Source of the DNA: Sterolibacterium sp052034445
GTDB lineage: Bacteria; Pseudomonadota; Gammaproteobacteria; Burkholderiales; Rhodocyclaceae
Assembly (NCBI GenBank): GCA_052034445.1
Contig: JBPOIN010000165.1
Span: 1-33,003, forward strand
Direction: 5' to 3'
Length of the DNA stretch: 33,003 bases
Below the pieces are notes generated by a model, which had not been told where the DNA came from, ran no database searches, and saw only the letters and a program-made list of their open reading frames with translations. The position numbers and the translations under genes were made by a program. Below are positions 9,901 through 17,302 of the stretch, one piece after another (position 1 is the stretch's first letter; the number at the start of each line of letters is the position of its first letter).

Positions 9901-10383
9901 CGGAGGTTTGGCGCGCGCGGTATTCGGGCTTGACGCAGCGGGCGTCCGGGTTGGCGCTGTGTCTGGCGGGGGGGCGGGCGGCGCGACGGGTTGCCCGGCA
10001 GGCGCTGCGGCCGGCGGCAACGTCGATGTCGCGGCGGCTGCCGCCGGTGTGGCGTCCCAGTTGCTGCGCACAATGCTTTCGGGACGGAAGCTGGCGCTGC
10101 GCAGCAGGCCATGCTCCTGCGGCTGGCCGCGCAGCGCCGCACGCGCCTGCTGCATGTCTGGCCAGAATCCGGCGCGCAGCACATGCAGCTTGCCGCGCTG
10201 TTCGATGCGCAGGAACGGCAGGTTGGCGTTCTGCCGATAGTGTTTTTCCAGCGCCTGGCGATCGCCGCTGGCCAGCTGCAGCGAGATGTAATCTTCCCCG
10301 GCGGCGGGGAGGGACGCCGCTGCGCTTGTCGCGTATCCCCCGAGCAGCGCGGTCAACAGCAGGCTGATGGGCCGGTGTTTCAT
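6958..10383 (-). CDS. pelB: PelB, TPR scaffold and outer-membrane beta-barrel export porin
   Basis: The 1141-residue protein starts with a Sec signal peptide (residues 1-23, ending TSAAA). A small SPOR-like domain follows at about 31-90, then a Pro/Ala-rich linker at roughly 112-180, then a long helical TPR region to about 800. The last 332 residues alternate in amphipathic beta strands and end in aromatic YF, a beta-barrel assembly signature. This matches PelB, which binds PelA with its TPRs and forms the outer-membrane exit. Pseudomonas PelB (about 1193 residues) is anchored by an N-terminal membrane helix; here there is a cleavable signal peptide, and the anchor seems to be carried by the separate gene just upstream, whose stop overlaps this ATG as ATGA. 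Confidence 0.93.
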   Translation of the reverse strand: MKHRPISLLLTALLGGYATSAAASLPAAGEDYISLQLASGDRQALEKHYRQNANLPFLRIEQRGKLHVLRAGFWPDMQQARAALRGQPQEHGLLRSASFRPESIVRSNWDATPAAAAATSTLPPAAAPAGQPVAPPAPPPDTAPTRTPAASSPNTARAKPPADRPGAENTTPDNLQPFNHEDYLLAYGILLANGDQQQAFRIAHKAVANVPENHEWRRKLAQVAEWTRRPTIAWENWKYLFDHGDRSDATFKALLRLSALSDSPDTLLEIWRLRATRKTPTPAEFGEIAELYEQASKPQEGALYFEAQYRRLQDPLLLEHAASLAEHGGDDERALRLYGERIARQPFPLATVLRTAVLLMRKDRTTEAHALLQAQRVHVPAEMTEFWRLLGNTAWELGELASAEQAYKHYATSQTASAADWSRLIFLVRQHHPEQAADLALDAYRRFDNPDYLLLALSIQDERGNLPAQQRIHQGLTAAQLGALRLAPQYAQFLVLRARYHQARRALDPAWADLSAALKLDGNNAEVGAAAIWFLIDTRRVDALRELLARLAPRAEQEAAYWLPFASAQHALDRYREAAHWYRKQIRRQPDDLLLLLNYADALDRLQQGGMAERIRRHAWIQLRKLHPQPNLTPPLGNQPDLLALARLALLNQPGDPGLELVRKVANRLRGLEESHDEQGDDQQTNDLILGWAINKENFPNARSWLWLRYARQLAARTAAAPQRNVLPAGDDKAKRSQAPLWGASQSALQLNDTETMAQLLEKQAAGLPIYNRYDTAYALEHWPQALDIGFRGLEASDVDDDLYDRYRIHAPQHANYLQFGASRDLFGPLRGHTGTLDARLSADRKLQVLLGWSKLRQRSDTAEFAPLVRNTEQLTNLGLRWLGNRSSTEFALFRRNELAANTGWRLQHNWSESQRLALDATLARRDASSESVPLRVAGGEDSLRLNLSYTLGKREDIRITPRWAVYRSQFGETLGHGKSLEIEAGYRFRTEYPDWRARVFVNRQLLTADGNPAARTLAELAPAVQTEIATGAVDAARYFIPESNSSAGLCVSMGENIAGQSLQDTYSRAWRPFFDACRTASRLNGAGYSATLGAAGALDGEDHLRIQLEQNLGGTSNGNAGIPATGALTRQFSIRYRHYF

Positions 10384-11291
10384 GGCCGGGCTCCGTTTTG
10401 CGCGGCCGTATCGGCGATCGTATCGGCGCCGATCAGGCGCTGGGCATACAGCGCGGCGCGGCCCGGCGCCCCGGCGGCAAGCGCGCTGCGCGCGAGATAG
10501 CGCAGGGTTTCCGGATCGTTTTCGAGATCGCCGAGATGCTTTTCGGCGCTCTGCATGGCGAGCTGGTACTGGCTGTCGGCCATGAGCGCGGCGATGCCGG
10601 CGTGAAACAGGCGGCGCGCGTCGGCGTATGCGCGGGCTTCATGGCGCGCGAGCAGAAAGTAGTCGGCCGCCAGGGAAAACTTGCCCTGGCCGAGCATCTG
10701 GTTGGCCAGGCGTTCGAGGGTTTCGAGCGATTCGCCCTCGCCGCTGAGTTGCAGATAACGCGCGCCTTCCTCGGGCAGATTGAGGCGGAAGGCCGACCGG
10801 GCGAAGACGCTCGCGAGACGCGGCGGCAGGTGTTCCTCGCGGCTGGTGCTCTCGATCAGCAATTTGGCGCGGTTTTCGATATCGCTGGCGCTGCGTCCGG
10901 GCGGCGTGCGCTCGAGCGTGGATTCGTAGGCTGTGAGCAGGTTCAGGCGCGCTTCGGTCCTCTGGTACAGCGTGCCGCCGATGATCACGGGCCACAGCAT
11001 GCGTTCGGCGGTGTCGATTTCCATGCGCCGATGGCGGGCGCGCACCAGCAGAATCGCCAGATCGGCATTCTGCGGATCGGTGCGGTAGAGGTTTTCGATA
11101 TACGAGAGCGTCAGTTCGTCGAGCCGCTCCTGGCCGTAGAGCTTTTCGACCAGCGCCTGATGCGGAAAGATCATGACCAGCAGACCACCCATGATCAGGG
11201 CGATCGTCAGCAGCTGCCAGTTGCTGGTCAGCTGCAGCCGGGGGATTTCTCCGTCAATTCCGGCAGCGCGTTTCGAGCGGTCGGGCAGCAT
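10380..11291 (-). CDS. Membrane-anchored TPR-like protein in pel operon (possible split-off PelB N-terminus)
   Basis: The 303-residue protein has a short N-terminal tail, one membrane helix at about 25-43 and a long helical domain from 45 to 290 with TPR/SEL1-like repeats rich in Ala, Leu, Tyr and Arg. There is no signal peptidase site and no lipobox, so it is probably an inner-membrane anchor with a periplasmic TPR domain. It sits between pelA (38-base overlap) and pelB (4-base ATGA overlap), a position with no separate gene in the classic seven-gene pelABCDEFG operon. One reading is that it supplies the membrane-anchored N-terminal TPR part of PelB as a separate polypeptide; another is an accessory scaffold for PelA. 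I cannot name the family. Confidence 0.85.
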   Translation of the reverse strand: MLPDRSKRAAGIDGEIPRLQLTSNWQLLTIALIMGGLLVMIFPHQALVEKLYGQERLDELTLSYIENLYRTDPQNADLAILLVRARHRRMEIDTAERMLWPVIIGGTLYQRTEARLNLLTAYESTLERTPPGRSASDIENRAKLLIESTSREEHLPPRLASVFARSAFRLNLPEEGARYLQLSGEGESLETLERLANQMLGQGKFSLAADYFLLARHEARAYADARRLFHAGIAALMADSQYQLAMQSAEKHLGDLENDPETLRYLARSALAAGAPGRAALYAQRLIGADTIADTAAQNGARP

Positions 11292-14094
11292 GGGCGTTCA
11301 GCTGGTAATGGAAAACATCGCCGACGCGATGCGTCGGACGGAGGGGTTTGCCGGCGACGCGCACCTGGCAGTTTTCGGCATGCGCCAGCGCAAACCGCAA
11401 CGGCACATGGCCGCGCAGGTGCCAGGCCGAGCCATCGGCGCTGCGCGTGGCGGATTCGATGCGCGCGTTGGCCGAGATCAGACGCGGCGCAGGCGCCTCC
11501 GGCGTGCCGGCGCCGAGGCGCAGTTCTGCGCTGGCGGCGCTCAGATGCACATAGGTCTCGCCGTTGTGCGCTGCATAACCGGCGATTGCCTCGCTGGCGA
11601 CCAGATCCGGCGCGCCGAGCGCTGCCGGCAGGCGCAGGGTGCGCAGGTGTTCGGCGCCGCGAATGCGCCAGCCGGCTTCGCTGGTCAGCGTCGTGCGCGC
11701 GATGGCGATGCCCGGAAAATCGAGCACCTTGCGCGCATATTCGGAGGCGAACAGCGGCGTGGTTTCCTGGGCTTGGGCATAGGCAAACACCTTGTCGAGC
11801 GAGCGCATGCCGGCATGTTTGGTGGCGATGTAGGCGTGGAAATAAATGTCGATGGGTTTCAGGCGGCGCGGTTTTTCGGTGAGTTCATAGGTTTCGATGG
11901 CGCGCTCGAAGCCGTAGAACGGCCCGGTCCAGTTGTTGGTGTAGACGTTCTCGTTCTGGTTCGGCGCATACACCTGGAACAGGCCGTCCGGGCGCGGTAT
12001 GCCGAGACCTTCGACTTCGGTGAGCGTCGCGCGCGAGCGCGTGGCGATGGTGTCGCCGCCGTTCATGTTCAGCACGCCGAGACGTCGCGTCCATTCGAGG
12101 GCGTCGCGGCCCGGATTGCAGTCACCGCTCCAGAGCAGCATGGCCACCTTCTTGCCGGGGGGCGCCAGACGGCTCTCGATGTAGCGGATCGAACCTTCGA
12201 TTTCGCGTTGCAGATTGAAGCGATAGCCCGGAAGCGTCAGGTGGTAGCCTTCGCCGTTGGCGCCGGCGTCGTTCGTGCTGCTGGCGCTGCGCCAGACGAA
12301 GGGGTGGGAATAGGTGTGCGAAGCCATTTCGACGTGCGGGGCGCGAAAAATGTCGCGGGCGACGGCTTCCAGCTGACGCGCATGTTGCGGATACAGGCCC
12401 TGCGGCGAGAGTTCGGCTTCGATGATCGACAGTGTCATGGGCAGGGCGTATTTGCGCACGATACGGTCGCGCACGACTTCGCCGGCAAACGGATTGTTTG
12501 CCAGTTCGCTGCGGCTGACGAAACCGTCGCCATCCATATGGACGAGCAGGATGCGCCGGCCGCTCTCGGTGGTGACATCCGGCGCCGGCATTGTCGGCAG
12601 GCGCAAGGCGGCGCGGAAGAAGCCGAAGGGATCAATGACCCAGCGGTTTTCTTCATCGTTGGGCAGTGTGGCGACAGCGTGCGGGAACATGACATAGCCG
12701 CCCCAGGGCGTCAGCGCCGCTGCGACCTGACGTGTCTTGCCCCTGGCGAGGGTCAGCAACGGCTCGCCTTGCGTCAGGGCGACGCTCATGAACTCGTCGG
12801 GATGCGCGCGCGGCTGTCGTTCGAAACCCAGCAGCGCGGACTGCTGAAGGATCTGGAGCGGCGCGTTCTCGGCTGCGGCAGGGCGCATTTCGACGCCGAG
12901 CGACTTGCCCAGCGGGGTGTCGAGCAAGCCTTCGAGTTGATGCATGAAAACCAGGGGAATGTTTTCGGCCTTCTGTTTGCCGAGCCAGGCGATCAGGCGC
13001 TGATTGTCGGCGGCTTCGCCACGCGCCGCGAGCCAGACCACGATGCCGGCATAACGGCCGGACAGCGATTGCGCGGGTAGATTGCGCGGGTCGGCGTAGT
13101 CCACGACATAGCCGAGGTGCTGCAGCGGCATGGCGCCCATGCGTGCGGCGACATTGCCGGGCAGTTCGTATTCGCTGGCCAGCGGGCTGTGGATCATGAG
13201 GATGCGCCGCGGCATGACTTCGAGGCTGCCGAGGCCCAGCGTGTCGTGATCGTGGCTGCCGATCCAGGGAATGAAACCCAGGGCGCCGATCTGCCGGGCC
13301 GTGGCGCGCGCCAGAGCACGTTGTCCGGGCGGGGCGTAGTCGATGGCGATTACCGGGATGTGCAGTGTGTCCTGTACGCGCCGGAGTTGCGCCGTGAGCC
13401 AGGCACGGTCCTGTTCGGCCACCGGACGGTATGACTTGCTGGCTGGATCGTAACCCTGGAACAGCGACTCGGCGGCCAGCAGCGCGACATGCTGTTGCGT
13501 GCGCTCGACGATTTCGAAGCCGCGGTTGTAGATCAGTTCGGCCTCGGGATAGCGGCGCTTGATGGTCTCGATCGCGGCGATCAGGCCGGCTTCCTGGCGG
13601 GCGCGTTCTTCGGGGGTTTTGGCGAACAGCTGATACGAATCGAGCGTATCGAGGAAAAAGCTGCGGTAACCCGCGGCCCACAACGGTGCGATGATGCTTG
13701 CGCCGACGAACTCCGGCCAGCCGGGCGCGGCCTGGTCGATCAGGCGGCTGCCCCAGTCGCGGTTCTCGCCGCGCAGCCATTCCTTGGGCAGTTGCGCGGC
13801 ATAGGTGCGTTCCGGATGCAGCTCGCCGAGCGCGACATACGCCGCGAGACGCGTGTGCGGCAGTTTGATCGCTTGCGGCGCGGGAACATGGCCCGGATCG
13901 ACGACGACCAGATCGAAGGCCTGGAGTTCCGCCCAGGGTGGGGTGGCGCCGTAATGAAAAGCCACGGCCGGGCGTTCGGCGGCCTGCGCCGGATTGGTCG
14001 CCAGCAGCGACAACCAGGCAGAGAGAACCACCCAGGCCGCGGCCAGCCAGGCCATGGCGCGATTGGCGCGGGGGAATCTGCGGTTGGCAATCAC
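11254..14094 (-). CDS. pelA: PelA, periplasmic Pel hydrolase and deacetylase
   Basis: From the GTG at 14094 the protein is 946 residues, close to the 948 of Pseudomonas PelA. It has a signal peptide (basic n-region, hydrophobic 14-31, AQA cleavage near 37). A GH166 glycoside hydrolase domain follows (about 40-280), with E209 in AESLF as likely catalytic acid. A central reductase-like domain comes next, then a carbohydrate deacetylase domain with DGD (D521, D523) and H593-x3-H597, the spacing of D528/D530/H600/H604 in Pseudomonas PelA, and a C-terminal beta-rich region. It partly deacetylates the GalNAc-rich polymer and can cut it. The frame is open to an ATG at 14241, which would give 995 residues, and there is another ATG at 14055; the start is not certain. 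First gene of the operon. Confidence 0.94.
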   Translation of the reverse strand: MIANRRFPRANRAMAWLAAAWVVLSAWLSLLATNPAQAAERPAVAFHYGATPPWAELQAFDLVVVDPGHVPAPQAIKLPHTRLAAYVALGELHPERTYAAQLPKEWLRGENRDWGSRLIDQAAPGWPEFVGASIIAPLWAAGYRSFFLDTLDSYQLFAKTPEERARQEAGLIAAIETIKRRYPEAELIYNRGFEIVERTQQHVALLAAESLFQGYDPASKSYRPVAEQDRAWLTAQLRRVQDTLHIPVIAIDYAPPGQRALARATARQIGALGFIPWIGSHDHDTLGLGSLEVMPRRILMIHSPLASEYELPGNVAARMGAMPLQHLGYVVDYADPRNLPAQSLSGRYAGIVVWLAARGEAADNQRLIAWLGKQKAENIPLVFMHQLEGLLDTPLGKSLGVEMRPAAAENAPLQILQQSALLGFERQPRAHPDEFMSVALTQGEPLLTLARGKTRQVAAALTPWGGYVMFPHAVATLPNDEENRWVIDPFGFFRAALRLPTMPAPDVTTESGRRILLVHMDGDGFVSRSELANNPFAGEVVRDRIVRKYALPMTLSIIEAELSPQGLYPQHARQLEAVARDIFRAPHVEMASHTYSHPFVWRSASSTNDAGANGEGYHLTLPGYRFNLQREIEGSIRYIESRLAPPGKKVAMLLWSGDCNPGRDALEWTRRLGVLNMNGGDTIATRSRATLTEVEGLGIPRPDGLFQVYAPNQNENVYTNNWTGPFYGFERAIETYELTEKPRRLKPIDIYFHAYIATKHAGMRSLDKVFAYAQAQETTPLFASEYARKVLDFPGIAIARTTLTSEAGWRIRGAEHLRTLRLPAALGAPDLVASEAIAGYAAHNGETYVHLSAASAELRLGAGTPEAPAPRLISANARIESATRSADGSAWHLRGHVPLRFALAHAENCQVRVAGKPLRPTHRVGDVFHYQLNAHAARPLETRCRN

Positions 14095-14244
14095 GATGGT
14101 GGTGGTTTTTCTTGAGCGGTTTTGCAGCGGTTTTGCGGATGACGGCGGCGAAGACAGCGCGCCGATCCTGTCATCCGCAGGCTGAATGCCGTCGTTCGTC
14201 GGTCTGACGGCCGATCCACGGCTGGCGCGGGGAAATAGCATTTA

Positions 14245-14273
14245 ATTGTAACAAATTTATATGGACATAAGGC
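14245..14273 (-). promoter_or_regulatory. Possible pel operon promoter (weak)
   Basis: On the minus strand a TACAAT (-10-like, 14250-14245) lies in an AT-rich stretch with TATAAA just upstream. No good -35 hexamer is seen at 16-18 bases, so the promoter would need an activator if real. Transcription would start near 14238, inside the ATG-proximal codons of the longest pelA frame, which favours the downstream GTG (14094) or ATG (14055) start and a 5' leader of about 145-185 bases. Confidence 0.3.
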
Positions 14274-14502
14274 CTGGAATGTTCATATTTGAAGCTTTTT
14301 CTGAGCGATCGTTTTGCGCGTCATGCTGCACCCGTCGGAGCGAAGTTCCAGTCCGAAGCATGAAAAACAACGCTCATACTACGAGTGTACAAGCTTTGGG
14401 GGATTGCTTTGTCGTACGTCAGACCACAGTAAGGCCACAGGATTTCACCTGCACCGTTTTATCGGTTATGCTCGAAGCAGATTGAATTCATTTCGGGGGA
14501 TG

Positions 14503-14530
14503 CTTGAATTCTTCCGAGTCATCCCAATCT
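14503..14530 (+). promoter_or_regulatory. Sigma-32 (heat-shock) promoter of lon
   Basis: CTTGAA at 14503-14508 and CCCAATCT at 14523-14530 are separated by 14 bases. The sigma-32 consensus is CTTGAA with CCCCATNT at a spacing of about 13-17, so the -35 is perfect and the -10 differs at one fixed position. The predicted start lies near 14537, about 27 bases before the lon ATG. lon is a classic heat-shock regulon gene, which supports the call. Confidence 0.75.
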
Positions 14531-14563
14531 GGCGCAAAGATGTACTCATAAAAGGATATCGCC

Positions 14564-16993
14564 ATGTCGAGCGAACTGAATCTCCCCGCAGAAATACTGG
14601 AACTGCCGCTGTTGCCGTTGCGCGACGTGGTGGTTTTCCCCCACATGGTTATCCCGCTGTTCGTCGGTCGTCCGAAGTCCATCAAGGCGCTTGAAACCGC
14701 CATGGAAAGCGGCAAGAGCATCCTGCTGGTGGCGCAGAAGTCGGCCGCCAAGGACGAGCCCGATGTCGAGGATATGTACCGCATCGGCTGTATCGCCAAC
14801 ATCCTGCAAATGCTCAAGTTGCCCGATGGCACGGTCAAGGTGCTGGTCGAAGGCGCCCAGCGCGCGCAGATCGAGCGCATTGACGACAAGAAGGAGCTGT
14901 TTGTCGCCGCCGTGCGCCCCGTGCCGCTCGCCGACGAGGATACCAATGAAGTCGAGGCCATGCGCCGCGCAATCCTGGCGCAGTTCGACCAGTATGTGAA
15001 ACTCAACAAGAAGATTCCGCCGGAAATCCTCACCTCGCTGGCGGGCATCGAGGAAGCCGGACGTCTGGCCGACACCATTGCCGCCCATCTGCCGCTCAAG
15101 CTGGAGCAGAAGCAGGACGTGCTGGAGATTTTCAACGTCGGCACGCGTCTCGAACGTTTGCTGTCGCAGCTCGAAGCCGAACTCGACATCCTGCAGGTCG
15201 AAAAGCGCATCCGTGGCCGTGTCAAGCGCCAGATGGAGAAGAGCCAGCGCGAGTACTACCTGAACGAGCAGGTCAAGGCCATCCAGAAGGAGCTCGGCGA
15301 AGGTGAAGAGGGCGCCGAGCTCGACGAGATGGAGAAGAAGATCAAGGACGCCGGCATGCCCAAGGAGGCCCTGGCCAAGGCGCAGGCCGAGATGAAAAAG
15401 CTCAAGCTCATGTCGCCCATGTCCGCCGAGGCTACCGTGGTGCGCAACTATATCGATACGCTGGTTGGCCTGCCCTGGAAGAAGAAAAACCGCATCAGCA
15501 AGGATCTCGCCGCGGCCGAGAAGGTGCTCGACAAGGATCACTTCGGCCTTGAAAAGGTCAAGGAACGCATCGTCGAATATCTGGCCGTGCAGCAGCGCGT
15601 CGATAAGCTCAAGGCGCCGATTCTGTGTCTCGTCGGCCCGCCGGGCGTCGGCAAGACCTCGCTGGGTCAGTCGATTGCCAAGGCGACGAATCGCAAGTTC
15701 GTGCGCATGTCGCTCGGCGGCGTGCGCGACGAATCCGAGATTCGTGGCCATCGCCGCACCTACATCGGCTCGATGCCCGGCAAGATCCTGCAGAACATGG
15801 CCAAGGTCGCCGTGCGCAATCCGCTGTTCCTGCTCGACGAAGTCGACAAGATGGGCCAGGACTTCCGCGGCGATCCGAGCTCAGCGCTGCTCGAAGTGCT
15901 CGACCCGGAGCAGAACTCGACCTTCGTCGATCACTACGTTGAAGTCGAGTACGACCTCTCGGACGTGATGTTCGTCGCCACCGCCAACACGCTGAACATT
16001 CCCGCGCCGCTGCTCGACCGCATGGAGGTGATCCGTCTGTCCGGCTACACCGAGGACGAGAAGGTCAATATCGCGATCCGCTACCTGCTGCCCAAACAAC
16101 TCAAGAATAATGGCATCAAGCCGGACGAGCTTTCGCTGACCGAGGAAGCGTTGCGCGACATCGTGCGCTATTACACGCGCGAAGCCGGCGTGCGCTCGCT
16201 GGAACGCGATATTTCGAAGATCTGCCGCAAGGTCGTCAAGTCGCTGGTGATGCGCAAGCGCACCAGCAAGATCGTCGTGAATGCCAAGAACCTCGACAAA
16301 TACCTCGGCGTCCGTCGTTATTCGTTCGGCATTGCCGAGAAGGAGAATCAGGTCGGCCAGGTCACCGGTCTGGCGTGGACCGAAGTCGGTGGCGAACTGC
16401 TGACCATCGAAGCCGTCTCTGTACCTGGCAAGGGCAAGACGATGACCACCGGCAAGCTCGGCGAAGTCATGCAGGAGTCGATCCAGGCCGCGCTGACCGT
16501 GGTCAGGAAGCGCAGCAAGCAGTTCGGCATTCCCGAAGACTTCTATCAGAAGAGCGACCTGCACATCCACCTGCCCGAAGGCGCCACGCCCAAGGATGGT
16601 CCTTCGGCCGGCGCCGCCATCACCACGGCGCTGGTCTCGGTGCTCACCGGCATCCCGGTACGCGCCGACGTGGCCATGACCGGCGAAATCACGCTGCGCG
16701 GCGAAGTGCTGCCGATCGGCGGTCTCAAGGAGAAGCTGCTCGCTGCCGTGCGCGGCGGCATCGCCCGGGCGCTGATCCCCGAAGAGAACGTCAAGGATCT
16801 GACCGAGATCCCCGACAGTATCAAGGATCGCATCGAGATCATCCCCGTGCGCTGGATCGACAAGGTGCTCGAATGTGCGCTCGAACGCGTCCCAACGCCG
16901 CTCAGCGACAGCCCGGTACCAGCTGAAGTTGCACCGCTCGCGCCCAGCAGCGACGGCGCCGCGCCTGTACTCCCAGGTTCGCTGCCGCACTGA
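14564..16993 (+). CDS. lon: Lon ATP-dependent serine protease (LonA)
   Basis: The 809-residue protein has the full LonA layout: N-terminal substrate-binding LAN domain (about 12-205), a coiled-coil linker, an AAA+ domain with Walker A GPPGVGKT at 358-365 and a Walker B LLDEVDK about 65 residues on, and the protease domain with the catalytic pair S681 (DGPSAG) and K724. Positions match E. coli Lon (S679, K722). It degrades misfolded and regulatory proteins in the cytosol as a hexamer. The ATG at 14564 follows AAGGAT at a good distance. A sigma-32 promoter lies upstream and a rho-independent terminator downstream. The last 25 residues are a Pro/Ala/Ser-rich tail. In many betaproteobacteria clpP and clpX precede lon; here the divergent pel operon does. 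Confidence 0.98.
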   Translation: MSSELNLPAEILELPLLPLRDVVVFPHMVIPLFVGRPKSIKALETAMESGKSILLVAQKSAAKDEPDVEDMYRIGCIANILQMLKLPDGTVKVLVEGAQRAQIERIDDKKELFVAAVRPVPLADEDTNEVEAMRRAILAQFDQYVKLNKKIPPEILTSLAGIEEAGRLADTIAAHLPLKLEQKQDVLEIFNVGTRLERLLSQLEAELDILQVEKRIRGRVKRQMEKSQREYYLNEQVKAIQKELGEGEEGAELDEMEKKIKDAGMPKEALAKAQAEMKKLKLMSPMSAEATVVRNYIDTLVGLPWKKKNRISKDLAAAEKVLDKDHFGLEKVKERIVEYLAVQQRVDKLKAPILCLVGPPGVGKTSLGQSIAKATNRKFVRMSLGGVRDESEIRGHRRTYIGSMPGKILQNMAKVAVRNPLFLLDEVDKMGQDFRGDPSSALLEVLDPEQNSTFVDHYVEVEYDLSDVMFVATANTLNIPAPLLDRMEVIRLSGYTEDEKVNIAIRYLLPKQLKNNGIKPDELSLTEEALRDIVRYYTREAGVRSLERDISKICRKVVKSLVMRKRTSKIVVNAKNLDKYLGVRRYSFGIAEKENQVGQVTGLAWTEVGGELLTIEAVSVPGKGKTMTTGKLGEVMQESIQAALTVVRKRSKQFGIPEDFYQKSDLHIHLPEGATPKDGPSAGAAITTALVSVLTGIPVRADVAMTGEITLRGEVLPIGGLKEKLLAAVRGGIARALIPEENVKDLTEIPDSIKDRIEIIPVRWIDKVLECALERVPTPLSDSPVPAEVAPLAPSSDGAAPVLPGSLPH

Positions 16994-17011
16994 AACCGCA
17001 AGCCGTAAGCG

Positions 17012-17047
17012 CGGGCTGCTGCAAACCTCTGCGGCAGCCCGTTTTTA
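17012..17047 (+). terminator. Rho-independent terminator of lon
   Basis: An 8-base stem CGGGCTGC (17012-17019) pairs with GCAGCCCG (17034-17041). A run of five T follows at 17042-17046. It begins 19 bases after the lon stop codon. Confidence 0.85.
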
Positions 17048-17076
17048 TGCGCGATTTGCATCAGGCATGGCGCAGC

Positions 17077-17106
17077 TTGGCAAGCACTGTGCAGATGCGC
17101 TAGAAT
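17077..17106 (+). promoter_or_regulatory. Sigma-70 promoter of the tRNA-Val gene
   Basis: TTGGCA (17077-17082) and TAGAAT (17101-17106) are separated by 18 bases. Each hexamer has five of six consensus bases. The start would be near 17113, about 11 bases before the mature tRNA 5' end. Confidence 0.7.
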
Positions 17107-17123
17107 CGCGCCTCGCTTCAGAA

Positions 17124-17199
17124 GGGCGCTTAGCTCAGTTGGTAGAGCGTCTGCCTTACACGCAGAATGTCGGCGGTTCGACCCCGTCAGCGCCCACCA
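17124..17199 (+). tRNA. tRNA-Val (anticodon UAC)
   Basis: The 76-base gene folds as a cloverleaf. The acceptor stem GGGCGCT pairs with AGCGCCC, and the D-arm is TAGCTCAGTTGGTAGAG-like. The anticodon stem TCTGC/GCAGA closes the 7-base loop CTTACAC, giving anticodon TAC. The T-arm contains GGTTCGACCCC, and a genome-encoded CCA follows at 17197-17199. It has its own promoter and terminator between lon and the sirtuin gene. No partial copy of its 3' end was noticed elsewhere in the window, so there is no sign of an integrated element here. Confidence 0.97.
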
Positions 17200-17223
17200 G
17201 TTTCCTTTTTGAAGCCTTCAATG

Positions 17224-17256
17224 AACCCGCATGGCGAAAGCTCTGCGGGTTTTTTG
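17224..17256 (+). terminator. Rho-independent terminator after tRNA-Val
   Basis: AACCCGCA (17224-17231) pairs with TGCGGGTT (17244-17251), and the T run continues to 17256. It lies 25 bases after the tRNA and 47 bases before the next start codon, so the sirtuin gene probably needs its own promoter or read-through. Confidence 0.85.
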
Positions 17257-17302
17257 TTGGCATGCTTGCTTCCCGCAACGCAGAGCGGAGTATCCCCAAA
17301 AC

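Larger units (their letters stand above)
14242..14563. other. Divergent pel/lon intergenic region
   Basis: This 322-base stretch without a gene separates pelA (minus strand) from lon (plus strand). It is clearly more AT-rich than its surroundings, above all at 14230-14300. It holds the lon heat-shock promoter near the right end and a weak sigma-70-like site reading toward pelA at the left end. Two GAATTC copies lie 22 bases apart near 14484 and 14506. No open frame with a ribosome site is convincing here. The sites expected for a c-di-GMP-responsive regulator of pel (a FleQ-type box) were not recognised. Confidence 0.7.

Noticed and set aside
11173..13080. A 635-codon plus-strand frame opposite pelA
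   Set aside because: It is antisense to conserved PelA domains; no signal, motif or ribosome site supports it.
14480..14512. Two GAATTC copies 22 bases apart before lon
   Set aside because: They are 6-base matches only, and one overlaps the sigma-32 -35 element; no convincing operator.
14488..15751. Minus-strand open frames opposite the 5' part of lon
   Set aside because: Lon is complete and conserved on the plus strand; the antisense frames have no domain.
17124..17199. tRNA-Val as an attachment site for an integrated element
   Set aside because: No repeat of its 3' end, integrase or excisionase was seen in the window.
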